Notes under the pieces: generated by a model
Told to the model about the DNA's origin: nothing
The model's database searches: none
What the model saw: only the letters and a program-made list of their open reading frames with translations
Shown: positions 8,814 through 16,566 of the stretch, piece after piece
How the letters are laid out: every line of letters starts with the position of its first letter
Position numbering within the stretch: the first letter of the stretch is position 1
Assembly (NCBI GenBank): GCA_003820375.1
Contig: RPQH01000018.1
Location: 1 to 57,830, forward strand
DNA length: 57,830 bases
From: Ignavibacteriota bacterium
GTDB lineage: Bacteria > Bacteroidota > Ignavibacteria > Tepidaquicellales > OLB5
Direction of reading: 5' to 3'
Made by a program: the position numbers and the translations under genes

Positions 8814-10142
8814 TTAATTTATCATTCTCCCCACTGATTTATACAATCTTATCTTCGATAACTGGAAATCAATAACTGAATTTGTATAATTTGTATTTGC
8901 CTGCAATAATGATGTCTCTGCATCTATCAGGTCTGTGCTTGTTGCTAACTGGTATTTATATTTTTCCTCTGTTGTCCGGTAATTTTCTTCAGCCTGCTGA
9001 ATCGCTGTTTTGGTAACATCAAGCTTTTCTTTATTATATATGTAAGCCAGGTAATTCTGGTTTACTTCAAATTCTATTGCGTCCTTCAACTGGTCTTTTG
9101 ATATAGTTGACTGCACTACGTTTTGCTCTGCCTGAACTGTTTGAGCAGAAGTATTTCCCCAGTTCCAGATATCCCAGCTTAATGATATTCCCAAATCCCA
9201 CGTACCTTTAAATTTTTCCTGCGGCGGCTGATATCTTTGGTTCGGGTTGCTGTAATAATAATTACCCGTTACATATACTGAAGGATACCATGTTGATTTA
9301 ACTGCATTCACATTTTCCATGCCTGCTTCAATTCTTAAAACGAGTGATTTTAACTCACTTCTTTTGTTCAATGCTTCGTTCACCAATTCCTGCAGGTTAT
9401 ATTGTACCGGAGCAGAAATATCTGCTTCTTCAGGAAGAATTTCAGTCGGGCTGTTCAAAGGGAGTCCAATTGCCTTATTTAATGCAGTTCTTGCAAGGTC
9501 AATATTATTTCTTGCATCAATTTGCTGCAGTTTTATATTTGATTGCTGAACCTGAAGCTTTAACAGGTCATTTTGTGTTGCAAGCCCCTGGCTCATAAAA
9601 TTCCTTGTATCCTCAATATGCTTATCTATCATTTGCAGATTTTCATCCATCAGATTTTTCACCTGAATTGATTTATAATAATTCCAGAAAGCATTATGGA
9701 TGTTCATTGACACTTCATTTTTATCTTTATCATAATCCTCTTCTGCAGCGTGCCTGTTTAATTCGGCAGCACTTTTTAATGAACCTATCCTGAACCCGGT
9801 AAATACCGGCTGCTGCATAGATAACCGGAATGAATAATTGTTCAGGATTGCAGGTGCAATCTGTATTGGTTTCGGAGAAAAGGGTACGGTTATTTCAAAT
9901 GGCGGTACATCACTTAGCCTTGAATAACTTGCATTAAACTTTAATTGGGGGAGATACTGTGTGTTAATTTCATCTACTTTTGCAGATGAGCTTACTATAC
10001 GTGAATTTGCAATTGCAAGCTCTTTACTGTTTTTTAAACCAATAGAGAGGCATTCTTTTAATGTCAGCTTTTCCTGAGCAAATGTGCCTGCTGAAAATAA
10101 AATAAGGATTAATGCTATAAACTTTTTCATATTACTTTTCAT
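8814..10142 (-). CDS. TolC-family outer membrane efflux protein
   Basis: 442 residues. A signal peptide (MKKFIALILILFSAGTFAQ) is followed by two outer-membrane-efflux repeats with long alpha-helical stretches. Typical elements are LTLKECLSIGLKNSKEL at the start and YKYQLATSTDLIDAETSLLQA near the end. It forms the trimeric channel that completes the exporter across the outer membrane. The ATG at 10142 overlaps the preceding ATPase gene by 11 bases; the ATG at 10130 (residue 5) would begin just after that stop and gives an equally good signal peptide. Placement between the two ATPase genes is unusual but fits one operon. Confidence 0.92.
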   Translation of the reverse strand: MKSNMKKFIALILILFSAGTFAQEKLTLKECLSIGLKNSKELAIANSRIVSSSAKVDEINTQYLPQLKFNASYSRLSDVPPFEITVPFSPKPIQIAPAILNNYSFRLSMQQPVFTGFRIGSLKSAAELNRHAAEEDYDKDKNEVSMNIHNAFWNYYKSIQVKNLMDENLQMIDKHIEDTRNFMSQGLATQNDLLKLQVQQSNIKLQQIDARNNIDLARTALNKAIGLPLNSPTEILPEEADISAPVQYNLQELVNEALNKRSELKSLVLRIEAGMENVNAVKSTWYPSVYVTGNYYYSNPNQRYQPPQEKFKGTWDLGISLSWDIWNWGNTSAQTVQAEQNVVQSTISKDQLKDAIEFEVNQNYLAYIYNKEKLDVTKTAIQQAEENYRTTEEKYKYQLATSTDLIDAETSLLQANTNYTNSVIDFQLSKIRLYKSVGRMIN

Positions 10143-11046
10143 TTTTTAATAAATGAATAAATACATTTTCAAGTGATGTTGGTTTTTGCCTGATGTCTGT
10201 AATCTCAATATCATTATTATTAAGTAATGTTTTTAATTCTTCGAATTCTTTTTCGTAATTGTTCAGGGCAGCATCAAGCCGGTCACCGAAAAGCTGTACT
10301 TCGAAATTTGTGTTTTCTTTTATTATTTTATATGAGTTTCTTATATCAGGTGTAATAATTTCCACCACATGTTTTTTCAATGAACTCCTAATATTTGCAG
10401 GCGTATCAAACATTAATATTTTTCCCTTATCCATCATTGCAATCCGGTTAAATCTTTCTGCTTCATCAAGGTAGGGGGTTGATACTAAAATTGTAATTCC
10501 TTCCTTCAGCAGGTTAGATAATATTTTCCAGAAATCTCTTCTTGATACAGGGTCAACCCCGGTAGTTGGTTCATCAAGGAAAATTATTTGCGGCTTATGT
10601 ATAAGTGTGCAGGCAAGAGCAAGCTTCTGTTTCATACCGCCTGATAATTTCCCGGCAAGGAATTTTCTGAAATCTGTCAATCTTGTGAATTCTAATAGCT
10701 CATTTCGTCTTTGCCGGTATTTTTTTACACCGTGGATATCGGCAAAAAACTCTATGTTTTCATCAACGGTAAGGTCGGCATATAAACTGAATCTTTGTGA
10801 GAGATATCCTATCTGATTTTTTATCTTGTTGATTTGTTTTACAAGGTCAAGCCCAAGAATAGCTGCAGTACCGGAATCAGGAAGAAATAACCCGCAAAGT
10901 ATTCTGATAATTGTGGTTTTACCGGCTCCGTCAGGTCCAACGAGGCCGAATATTTCATTCTTCTTAACATCAAAGCTGATTCCATCAACAGCTTTCACGT
11001 CTTCGAAATGCTTTACAAGATTTTTTATTTCTATTGCCGTTTCCAA
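10132..11046 (-). CDS. ABC transporter ATP-binding protein of the efflux system (degenerate switch loop)
   Basis: 304 residues. Walker A GPDGAGKT is at residues 37-44, the signature LSGGMKQ at 134-140 and Walker B IIFLDEP at 154-160. The switch loop reads LVSTPYLDEAERF, so the histidine that normally contacts the gamma phosphate is replaced by proline (residue 191); the companion ATPase has the normal histidine. This suggests a heterodimer with one degenerate nucleotide site, as in several two-NBD exporters. A C-terminal regulatory domain follows. The gene overlaps the TolC-type gene by 11 bases and lies 182 bases after the HlyD-type gene, with a repeat element in that gap. Confidence 0.88.
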   Translation of the reverse strand: METAIEIKNLVKHFEDVKAVDGISFDVKKNEIFGLVGPDGAGKTTIIRILCGLFLPDSGTAAILGLDLVKQINKIKNQIGYLSQRFSLYADLTVDENIEFFADIHGVKKYRQRRNELLEFTRLTDFRKFLAGKLSGGMKQKLALACTLIHKPQIIFLDEPTTGVDPVSRRDFWKILSNLLKEGITILVSTPYLDEAERFNRIAMMDKGKILMFDTPANIRSSLKKHVVEIITPDIRNSYKIIKENTNFEVQLFGDRLDAALNNYEKEFEELKTLLNNNDIEITDIRQKPTSLENVFIHLLKNEK

Positions 11047-11088
11047 AAATTATATTGTTTATTGTGTTACTTCACTACGTAATAATCA

Positions 11089-11191
11089 GTCACCTCTCTT
11101 TCCCAAATTTCTATTTGGGAAAGTTCTATAGGAGGATTATAAATCTCAAGATAAAACCTTACCAAATAGAAATTTGGTAAGGAGGGGTGAC
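11089..11191. repeat. MITE-like paired palindrome (TTTCTATTT family)
   Basis: Two inverted palindromes occur here: CCCAAATTTCTATTTGGG inside 11098-11123 and its reverse-orientation relative ACCAAATAGAAATTTGGT inside 11157-11182. They are bounded by imperfect outer inverted repeats, AGTCACCTCTCTTT and AAGGAGGGGTGACT. The same core appears at 19348-19372 and as an identical inverted pair at 57604-57700. It carries no coding capacity. Confidence 0.75.
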
Positions 11192-11228
11192 TCTCCGGAC
11201 TCTCCGAACTCTCCGAACTCTCCGAACT
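11191..11228. repeat. 9-bp tandem repeat CTCTCCGAA
   Basis: About four copies of CTCTCCGAA/CTCTCCGGA directly abut the paired palindrome on one side and the stop codon of the HlyD-type gene on the other. Confidence 0.8.
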
Positions 11229-12191
11229 CTAAAACACTATAACCGCATCTGCGGGCATGCCGGGTTTTAATTCATATTGCTGATTTGGTATTTCTATCTT
11301 AACTGCAAATACAAGCTTTGTTCTTTCATCCTGTGTCTGAATATTCTTCGGAGTAAACTCTGCTTCAGGTGATATAAAAATTATATTTCCTGTATATGAT
11401 TTCTCTTTTGAAGCATCGGTTTTAATTTCCGTTTTCTGTCCCAGTTTTACTTTGCTCAGGTCAACTTCGTTTACGTAAATTACCAGGTTAACTGTTTCCA
11501 TATCCGATAGCCGCAGAAGGGAAGAGGATGGTGAAACTATTTCTCCCTCTTCAACAAACTTCTTAGATATTATTCCATCCGATGGAGCAAATATTCTGCA
11601 GTCTTCAATGTTTTGCCTTAACAGGTCGGCACTTGCAATATTACGTTTCACATTTGCACGGGCATTTTCAATCTCTTCGGGACGCACAATATTCTTTACT
11701 TTTTGCAGGTTCTCTTTTGCTGCGTTATACTGTGATAAATTTACTTCATATCTTGTTTCTGCATCATCCAACTGCTTCTTTGTGATTGTATTGGTTTCAT
11801 ATAATGCCTGCATTCTGTCCCTGTCTGTTTTTGATTGGTCAAGGTTTATCTTAACCTGGTTCAGCTGGTCCTGTGCCGCCCTGATATCTTCTTTTCTTGC
11901 ACCGCTTAATAAAAGCTTTAACTGTGCATTTGCACCTTCCACATTTGCTTCTGCCTGGCGTAACTGGATATCAAGCAAATCATGGTCAATTTCTGCAAGC
12001 AAATCTCCCTTTTTCACTTTATCACCTTCTTTTACAACAAGCTTTTTTATCTGTCCTGCTATTTTAGTGCTTATTGTAATATTAGTAGCCTCAATTGTAC
12101 CTGATGCAGTGATACGGTTAGGGTCTTTTTTTTCTCCGCACCCGGAAATTATTATTGAAAAAAGCAAAAAAGAAAATAATATCTTTTTCAT
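11229..12191 (-). CDS. HlyD/YbhG-family periplasmic adaptor lipoprotein
   Basis: 320 residues. It has a lipoprotein signal (FSIIISGC, acylated cysteine at about residue 18), a first half of the biotinyl-lipoyl domain (TISTKIAGQIKKLVVKEGDKV), and a long coiled-coil hairpin (about 75-195) rich in Q, N, D and K. The second lipoyl half (DGIISKKFVEEGEIV) and a beta-barrel region follow. This is a membrane fusion protein linking the ABC-2 permeases to the TolC-type channel. It overlaps the tetR stop by four bases, so regulator and pump are co-expressed. A palindromic element and tandem repeat lie immediately downstream of its stop codon. Confidence 0.9.
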   Translation of the reverse strand: MKKILFSFLLFSIIISGCGEKKDPNRITASGTIEATNITISTKIAGQIKKLVVKEGDKVKKGDLLAEIDHDLLDIQLRQAEANVEGANAQLKLLLSGARKEDIRAAQDQLNQVKINLDQSKTDRDRMQALYETNTITKKQLDDAETRYEVNLSQYNAAKENLQKVKNIVRPEEIENARANVKRNIASADLLRQNIEDCRIFAPSDGIISKKFVEEGEIVSPSSSLLRLSDMETVNLVIYVNEVDLSKVKLGQKTEIKTDASKEKSYTGNIIFISPEAEFTPKNIQTQDERTKLVFAVKIEIPNQQYELKPGMPADAVIVF

Positions 12192-12805
12192 CGGATTAGT
12201 TTTAATTTGTTTAAAGTTTTTGTGCCTTTATCTGTCATAATGCCGCGTAACAGGATTTCAAATGTAATAAAAAAAACTTCCTGACTTGTATATTTTACAT
12301 TTAAAAGGAATTCCGGATTTACAACCGAACGTATGGAGGCAATAATGACAGATGTAATTATTTCGATAGGATAGTCTTTAAAATACTCCTCTTTTTTTCC
12401 CTGCTGAATAATAGAGCCGATATTCTTTGTCATGATTCTTTTTCTTGCTGAATCAATTTCTTCCCATATCTGCGGCGAGTGTATCTGTATATCTTTTAAA
12501 AATTTATCACTGAATTTCAGAACTGTTGAGCTTAACAGGTCGAGTATCTTTAACATTTTATCAACAGCATTTGTATCTGATGAAATTATCTGCTCAACTT
12601 TATCTTTAGTTGAATGCATAATGCCGAATATAACACCTTTAACAAGTTCATCTTTGGTAGGGAAGTATTTGTAGATTGTGTTTTTACTTATAAATAATTC
12701 ACGTGCAATTTCATCAACAGTAACCTTATAGAAGCCGCTTTCAACGAATTTCCTGTGTGAGTGGATTATTATTTTTTCCCTTTCGGGATTAATATCGTTT
12801 TTCAT
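12188..12805 (-). CDS. TetR/AcrR-family transcriptional regulator of the efflux operon
   Basis: 205 residues. The N-terminal TetR helix-turn-helix covers about residues 10-55 (VTVDEIARELFISKNTIYKYF, the most conserved part ending in TIYKYF). The rest is an all-helical ligand-binding domain of the CecR/AcrR sort. As first gene of the efflux operon it should repress its own promoter until a pump substrate binds. A 28-bp inverted repeat sits eight bases upstream of the ATG, where an autoregulatory operator would be expected. In E. coli the related CecR controls ybhGFSR, a pump of the same composition. The effector is unknown. Confidence 0.88.
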   Translation of the reverse strand: MKNDINPEREKIIIHSHRKFVESGFYKVTVDEIARELFISKNTIYKYFPTKDELVKGVIFGIMHSTKDKVEQIISSDTNAVDKMLKILDLLSSTVLKFSDKFLKDIQIHSPQIWEEIDSARKRIMTKNIGSIIQQGKKEEYFKDYPIEIITSVIIASIRSVVNPEFLLNVKYTSQEVFFITFEILLRGIMTDKGTKTLNKLKLIR

Positions 12806-12813
12806 TAATCGTA

Positions 12814-12841
12814 GGAAACTATTTACGTCTTATTAGTTTCC
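12814..12841 (-). promoter_or_regulatory. Candidate TetR operator upstream of the efflux operon
   Basis: A perfect inverted repeat GGAAACTA...TAGTTTCC with eight-base arms and a 12-base spacer begins eight bases upstream of the regulator's start codon. Size and position suit a TetR dimer site; binding is inferred. Confidence 0.6.
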
Positions 12842-13110
12842 AAAATAATACATAGAACCTGATTTGTCAAGAGAAAAATGCATTATATATAAATTGCTAA
12901 CTGTAACATTCTGTTAACCGGGAAACGTTCTATACAAAAAAGCGATTACTATAAGGCCGGATATTTGTTAATTGTGTATTTAATCGATATATTTGCTTTC
13001 TCTAAAAAGCTAAATATCACGACAAAAATATGTAAATACATGGTTTTCAGCTGGATACGGAGATCCGGAATTCAAAATTCGCTTATTATAAAACCTTTAT
13101 TTCTCTTACT

Positions 13111-14736
13111 ATGGCACGAAAATTTTTACTGCTTCTTCTGTTTTCCTTTATTCAGATTTCACAATCCCAGATTATCCAGCAATGGACGCGTGAGTATCCC
13201 ACAATATCATACAGTGCATTCATAAATACAACCGATGATTCAGGAAATGTATATACTGCCGGTGGTACAGTAAACGGCGATAATTCGGATTTCTTACTCA
13301 TTAAATATGACAGCAGCGGCAATCAGCTTTGGCTTAAAACATATAATGGTCCTGCAGACAGGAATGATTTTATTAAGTGTATAACTAAAGATAAGTTTGG
13401 CTTTATTTATGTATCGGGTGAAAGCGAAAAAATAAACGGGGAAGAAGAATTCTGTACTCAAAAATATAATGCGGCGGGTACTTTGCTATGGACGGCACGG
13501 TACAATTCCGTTTATGACCATATTAATAAACCTGTTGCAATGGCTTTGGATAAAAACGGGAATATATTTATAACCGGAAAGTGCGGTGAGTCAAGCAATA
13601 ATCCGCAAAAATACCAGTTCCTTACTTTGAAGTACAATAATAATGGAGATGTGTTATGGTTTCAATACTTTGGGCAGGTAGGTTCAAATGATGAACCGGT
13701 TGCCATAGCACTTGATTCAACCGGTAATTGCATTATTACAGGCAGATGCAACTGCACCAATTATTTGTTTGGAATAATAACAATAAAATACAGTCCTGCC
13801 GGTACAATAATATGGGAAAATGAAATTCCTCCGCTTGGGTTTTCCGGACGTGAGCCTTTCCTTTTGAAAACTGATAAATATAATAATATTATTATTTCCG
13901 GAATAACTGAAGATTCTGTAAGCGGCTACCATTACAGATTCTTTACCATTAAATATAATTCTAAAGGTGCTAAGCTATGGGAAAAAATTTACAGGAGTTC
14001 AAACACATCCATATTCCCTTATGCATTATTAATAGATAAAAACGGAAATTCATATGTTGCAGGAACAGAACATGCAAGTACTTACAACTCAATAATAGTT
14101 TTGTATGATTCATCGGGAAATTTTTTATGGACAAACACATACGATTCAGGAGGAAATGAAAGTGTAACTGCCGCATCATTTGATACAGCAGGTAATATAA
14201 TTTTGACCGGCTCAATTAAAACCGGTTCAACTAATAACGATGTTTTTGTGCTTAGCTATAGTACTGAAAGAACCCAGCTTTTTACATACCGGTACATAAG
14301 ACAAGAAAATGATTTCGGCAGTTCTGTCTCAATCAATAAATACAATAATATGTTTATAACCGGTTATGATTCTGCCTCAGTATATAAAATTATTACTATA
14401 AAATTCAGGATAGACGGCAGTGTTGGAGTAAAAAACAAAAGTAATGAGATACCGGTTGAGTATTCATTATCACAGAATTATCCGAATCCCTTCAATCCTA
14501 AAACAATTATCAATTATCAATTAGCGATGAGCGGTAATGTGAAATTATCCATCATAGATATAAACGGAAGGGAAGTTGCTTTACTTATAAATCAAAAGCA
14601 AAATGCAGGGAGTTATAATGTGGAATGGAATGCTTCCAATTTTGCAAGCGGAGTTTATTTTTATAAGATTGTCGTAGACCCCTCTGGTGAAACGGATAAT
14701 TTTAGTGATGTGAAGAAGATGATCCTCATAAAATAG
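13111..14736 (+). CDS. Secreted SBBP-type beta-propeller protein with T9SS sorting domain
   Basis: 541 residues. The signal peptide is MARKFLLLLLFSFIQISQSQ. About seven repeats of 50-55 residues follow, with the pattern G-N-x-[YF]-[IV]-[TS]-G and then K-Y-[DN]-x-x-G-x-x-L-W, typical of SBBP repeats. The C-terminus is a T9SS sorting domain (NYPNPFNPKT, IDINGREVALL, SGVYFYKI, KKMILIK). No catalytic site is apparent. A 44-bp stretch in its sorting domain (14590-14633) is identical in DNA to the sorting domain of the 19631-21751 gene. The gene stands alone, transcribed away from the TetR operon across a 305-base region. Confidence 0.85.
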   Translation: MARKFLLLLLFSFIQISQSQIIQQWTREYPTISYSAFINTTDDSGNVYTAGGTVNGDNSDFLLIKYDSSGNQLWLKTYNGPADRNDFIKCITKDKFGFIYVSGESEKINGEEEFCTQKYNAAGTLLWTARYNSVYDHINKPVAMALDKNGNIFITGKCGESSNNPQKYQFLTLKYNNNGDVLWFQYFGQVGSNDEPVAIALDSTGNCIITGRCNCTNYLFGIITIKYSPAGTIIWENEIPPLGFSGREPFLLKTDKYNNIIISGITEDSVSGYHYRFFTIKYNSKGAKLWEKIYRSSNTSIFPYALLIDKNGNSYVAGTEHASTYNSIIVLYDSSGNFLWTNTYDSGGNESVTAASFDTAGNIILTGSIKTGSTNNDVFVLSYSTERTQLFTYRYIRQENDFGSSVSINKYNNMFITGYDSASVYKIITIKFRIDGSVGVKNKSNEIPVEYSLSQNYPNPFNPKTIINYQLAMSGNVKLSIIDINGREVALLINQKQNAGSYNVEWNASNFASGVYFYKIVVDPSGETDNFSDVKKMILIK

Positions 14737-15059
14737 TAATTTTTAAAAATACAATAGTTATGGAGTGCAGTAACCCTGACTGCAGCAGGCAGGCATGTTA
14801 CTGCCTATATTAGCTTCACAAAATTTGCATTTCCCGGCAGATTTTTAATCCCGGGAGTGCATTTTTTAATTTTTGCCCTTGTTTGTTTCAGCAATCCATT
14901 ATTATCTATATCCATATCCGTACTTACATTGCGACATACCATTGATACAAATAATCTTGACAAAGAACGATAGTGAGTGATATTTTGCAGCAATTCTCAC
15001 TACTATATAAAAATAATATAGAGATTGCCGCTTGTCAAGTTTTATCTGAAAATAGTTAA

Positions 15060-15101
15060 GAGTGTGTGGAGTGTTTAGAGTGCGTTGAGTGTATAGAGTG
15101 G
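15060..15101. repeat. GAGTG-type 9-bp tandem repeat, short copy
   Basis: About 4.5 units of GAGTGTGTG/GAGTGTATA. The same unit forms arrays at 25378-25440 and 52195-52356. Confidence 0.8.
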
Positions 15102-15295
15102 ATTTTTGAGCTATTTTAGGCGTTTTTAAATTAATATAGTGATAAGCAGGTAAGGATTCCCCTCTCAAGAAGGGTGGATCCCGATGGAGCGATAGCGGAA
15201 ATCGGGAGACGGGGTGTGTTTGGTAATGAGCCGGATAAACCTTCAAGTATTACTTTATCACTTAAAATATAGCGACAATAATCCGGTCATTTTGT

Positions 15296-15480
15296 TTATT
15301 TTTTCCCGAAAACCAGCGGGCAGGGGTGGTTTTTGAAAAACCTCGATTCCTGCTCATAATCGCCATATTTTGAGCCATTTTTGGCACTTTGGTCACGAGT
15401 TATCTCTTTATACTGCAATAGCTTACGGACATATTTCAAAAACTCCTGCCCAAAAGTGCCCGCTGAATGACTATAAAGTG
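15296..15480 (-). other. Possible gene remnant (open minus-strand frame without a start)
   Basis: Reading the minus strand gives an open frame of about 60 codons containing FLKYVRKLLQYKEITRDQ and SKYGDYEQESRFFKNHPC and ending FGKK-stop at 15296. It has no ATG, and the upstream half is made of repeated GCGGGCACTTTTGGG-type units. I do not recognise the family. It could be the decayed end of a gene or a chance frame through repeat DNA. Confidence 0.3.
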
Positions 15481-15568
15481 CCTGCTAAGTGCCCCAAAAG
15501 TGCCCGCTGAATGCCCGCTGGGTGACCACCCGGGAAATTCAGTATTTTAAGACGTGTAAATTATTGTA

Positions 15569-15597
15569 TTGACAAAACTTGTTTACTATGTTAATTT
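15569..15597 (+). promoter_or_regulatory. Sigma70-like promoter of the TrmB-type regulator
   Basis: TTGACA at 15569-15574 and TAATTT at 15592-15597 are separated by 17 bases. The -10 element overlaps the left arm of the palindrome described next, so a protein bound there would block initiation. Confidence 0.55.
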
Positions 15598-15623
15598 AGT
15601 GTAGTCAATAACTACACTAAATT
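15593..15623 (+). promoter_or_regulatory. Perfect palindromic operator overlapping the regulator's start codon
   Basis: AATTTAGTGTAGT (15593-15605), a five-base spacer, then ACTACACTAAATT (15611-15623) form 13-base perfect arms. The site covers the -10 box and runs into the TTG start codon of the following gene. An autoregulatory binding site is inferred. Confidence 0.65.
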
Positions 15624-16491
15624 GCAGGATAAGAACATAATAGAAAAACTCAAGACTCTGGGTTTCAGAGAATACGATGCAAAAGTGTTCACTGCACTTC
15701 TGAACGGAATACCTATGACTGTTTCGGAGATTGCTAAAGATGCAAAAGTTATACGCAACTCCGTTTATGAAATTGTAAAATCATTTGTCGAAAAGGGTTA
15801 CTGCAATGAAATTGAGACTAACAGGTTTCTCAGTTACCAAATCATAAATCCACAGATCATCCTCGATAAAATAATCAGGGAGCACAATGCTAAGCACTTT
15901 GAAGCAACAGCTATCATACAGGATGCTTTCGGTGATGTTCTGCAATTATATAAAGAGAGGTCATCAAACATAAGCAAAAGTGAAAATGAAATTGAGCTAA
16001 TAAGGGGATTTAATAAACACAGGATTGCCAAATATCTTGACCTGTTTAAAAATGCAAAGAAAGAAGTATTGGGTATGTTTCGTTTAAAAGGTGTTGTATC
16101 CGATGAGCTTGATAAGCATGCTGAAAAGTTAATAAAACAAGGCGGAGTAATAAAATCAATTTACCAGATATCGCTTAATTTCAGAATAATACGCAATGGT
16201 AAATCAGGCAATGCAGAACCGGAAGACTTGATCAGGATCTGCGAATCCTTTGAAAATTACGGTGAACAGGTCAGGTTGTCATATAATGAAATTCCGAACA
16301 TTTCGATATTCGACCAGGAAAAGATATTTATAAACATATCGGAAAAAACCGTACCGCGTGATAAGCAGGCGGATATAATAATCAGTAATCCGAATTTTAG
16401 TAAGCATATAATAGACCTCTTTTCCTTTTACTGGGAAAAAGCAATTACAATAGAAGAATATAAAACAAGTTTATACAAAAATATTTCGTAA
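15622..16491 (+). CDS. TrmB-family transcriptional regulator
   Basis: 289 residues. The TTG start at 15622 is the only plausible one: the frame is closed by a stop just upstream and the next in-frame ATG would remove much of the helix-turn-helix. Residues 5-80 form a TrmB-type winged helix (LKTLGFREYDAKVFTALL, then TVSEIAKDAKVIRNSVYEIV). The remainder resembles the PLD-like effector/dimer domain of TrmB regulators (KEVLGMFRLKGVVSDEL region). The 31-bp palindrome over its promoter and start codon strongly suggests autoregulation, with a very short mRNA leader. The effector and any other targets are unknown; the next gene encodes a large T9SS protein 75 bases downstream and could be co-transcribed. 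Confidence 0.8.
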   Translation: MQDKNIIEKLKTLGFREYDAKVFTALLNGIPMTVSEIAKDAKVIRNSVYEIVKSFVEKGYCNEIETNRFLSYQIINPQIILDKIIREHNAKHFEATAIIQDAFGDVLQLYKERSSNISKSENEIELIRGFNKHRIAKYLDLFKNAKKEVLGMFRLKGVVSDELDKHAEKLIKQGGVIKSIYQISLNFRIIRNGKSGNAEPEDLIRICESFENYGEQVRLSYNEIPNISIFDQEKIFINISEKTVPRDKQADIIISNPNFSKHIIDLFSFYWEKAITIEEYKTSLYKNIS

Positions 16492-16566
16492 GAAAATAAA
16501 AATTAAAATTCATTAAATCCAAAATACAAACGACTTGCTGATTTGGAAAAAATTTAAAAAAAGGTC

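Larger units (their letters stand above)
14737..15568. other. Long non-coding stretch filled with repeat fragments
   Basis: No convincing gene. Contents in order: a GCAGCAGGCAGG palindromic fragment (about 14775-14805, related copies at 25450-25480 and 50168-50200); a GAGTG tandem repeat (15060-15101); a fragment with CCCTCTCAAGAAGGGTGG and ATCGGGAGACGGGG (15163-15220); and a block of repeated GTGCCCGCTGAATG units (15450-15535). The latter lies beside a minus-strand open frame that may be a gene remnant. Confidence 0.6.

Noticed and set aside
14805..14993. 62-codon minus-strand open frame
   Set aside because: No recognisable family, no signal or ribosome site, and it lies in repeat-rich DNA.
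14902..15246. 114-codon minus-strand open frame
   Set aside because: It runs through the GAGTG array and the CCTCTCAAGAAGGG fragment; composition is that of repeat DNA and no domain is visible.
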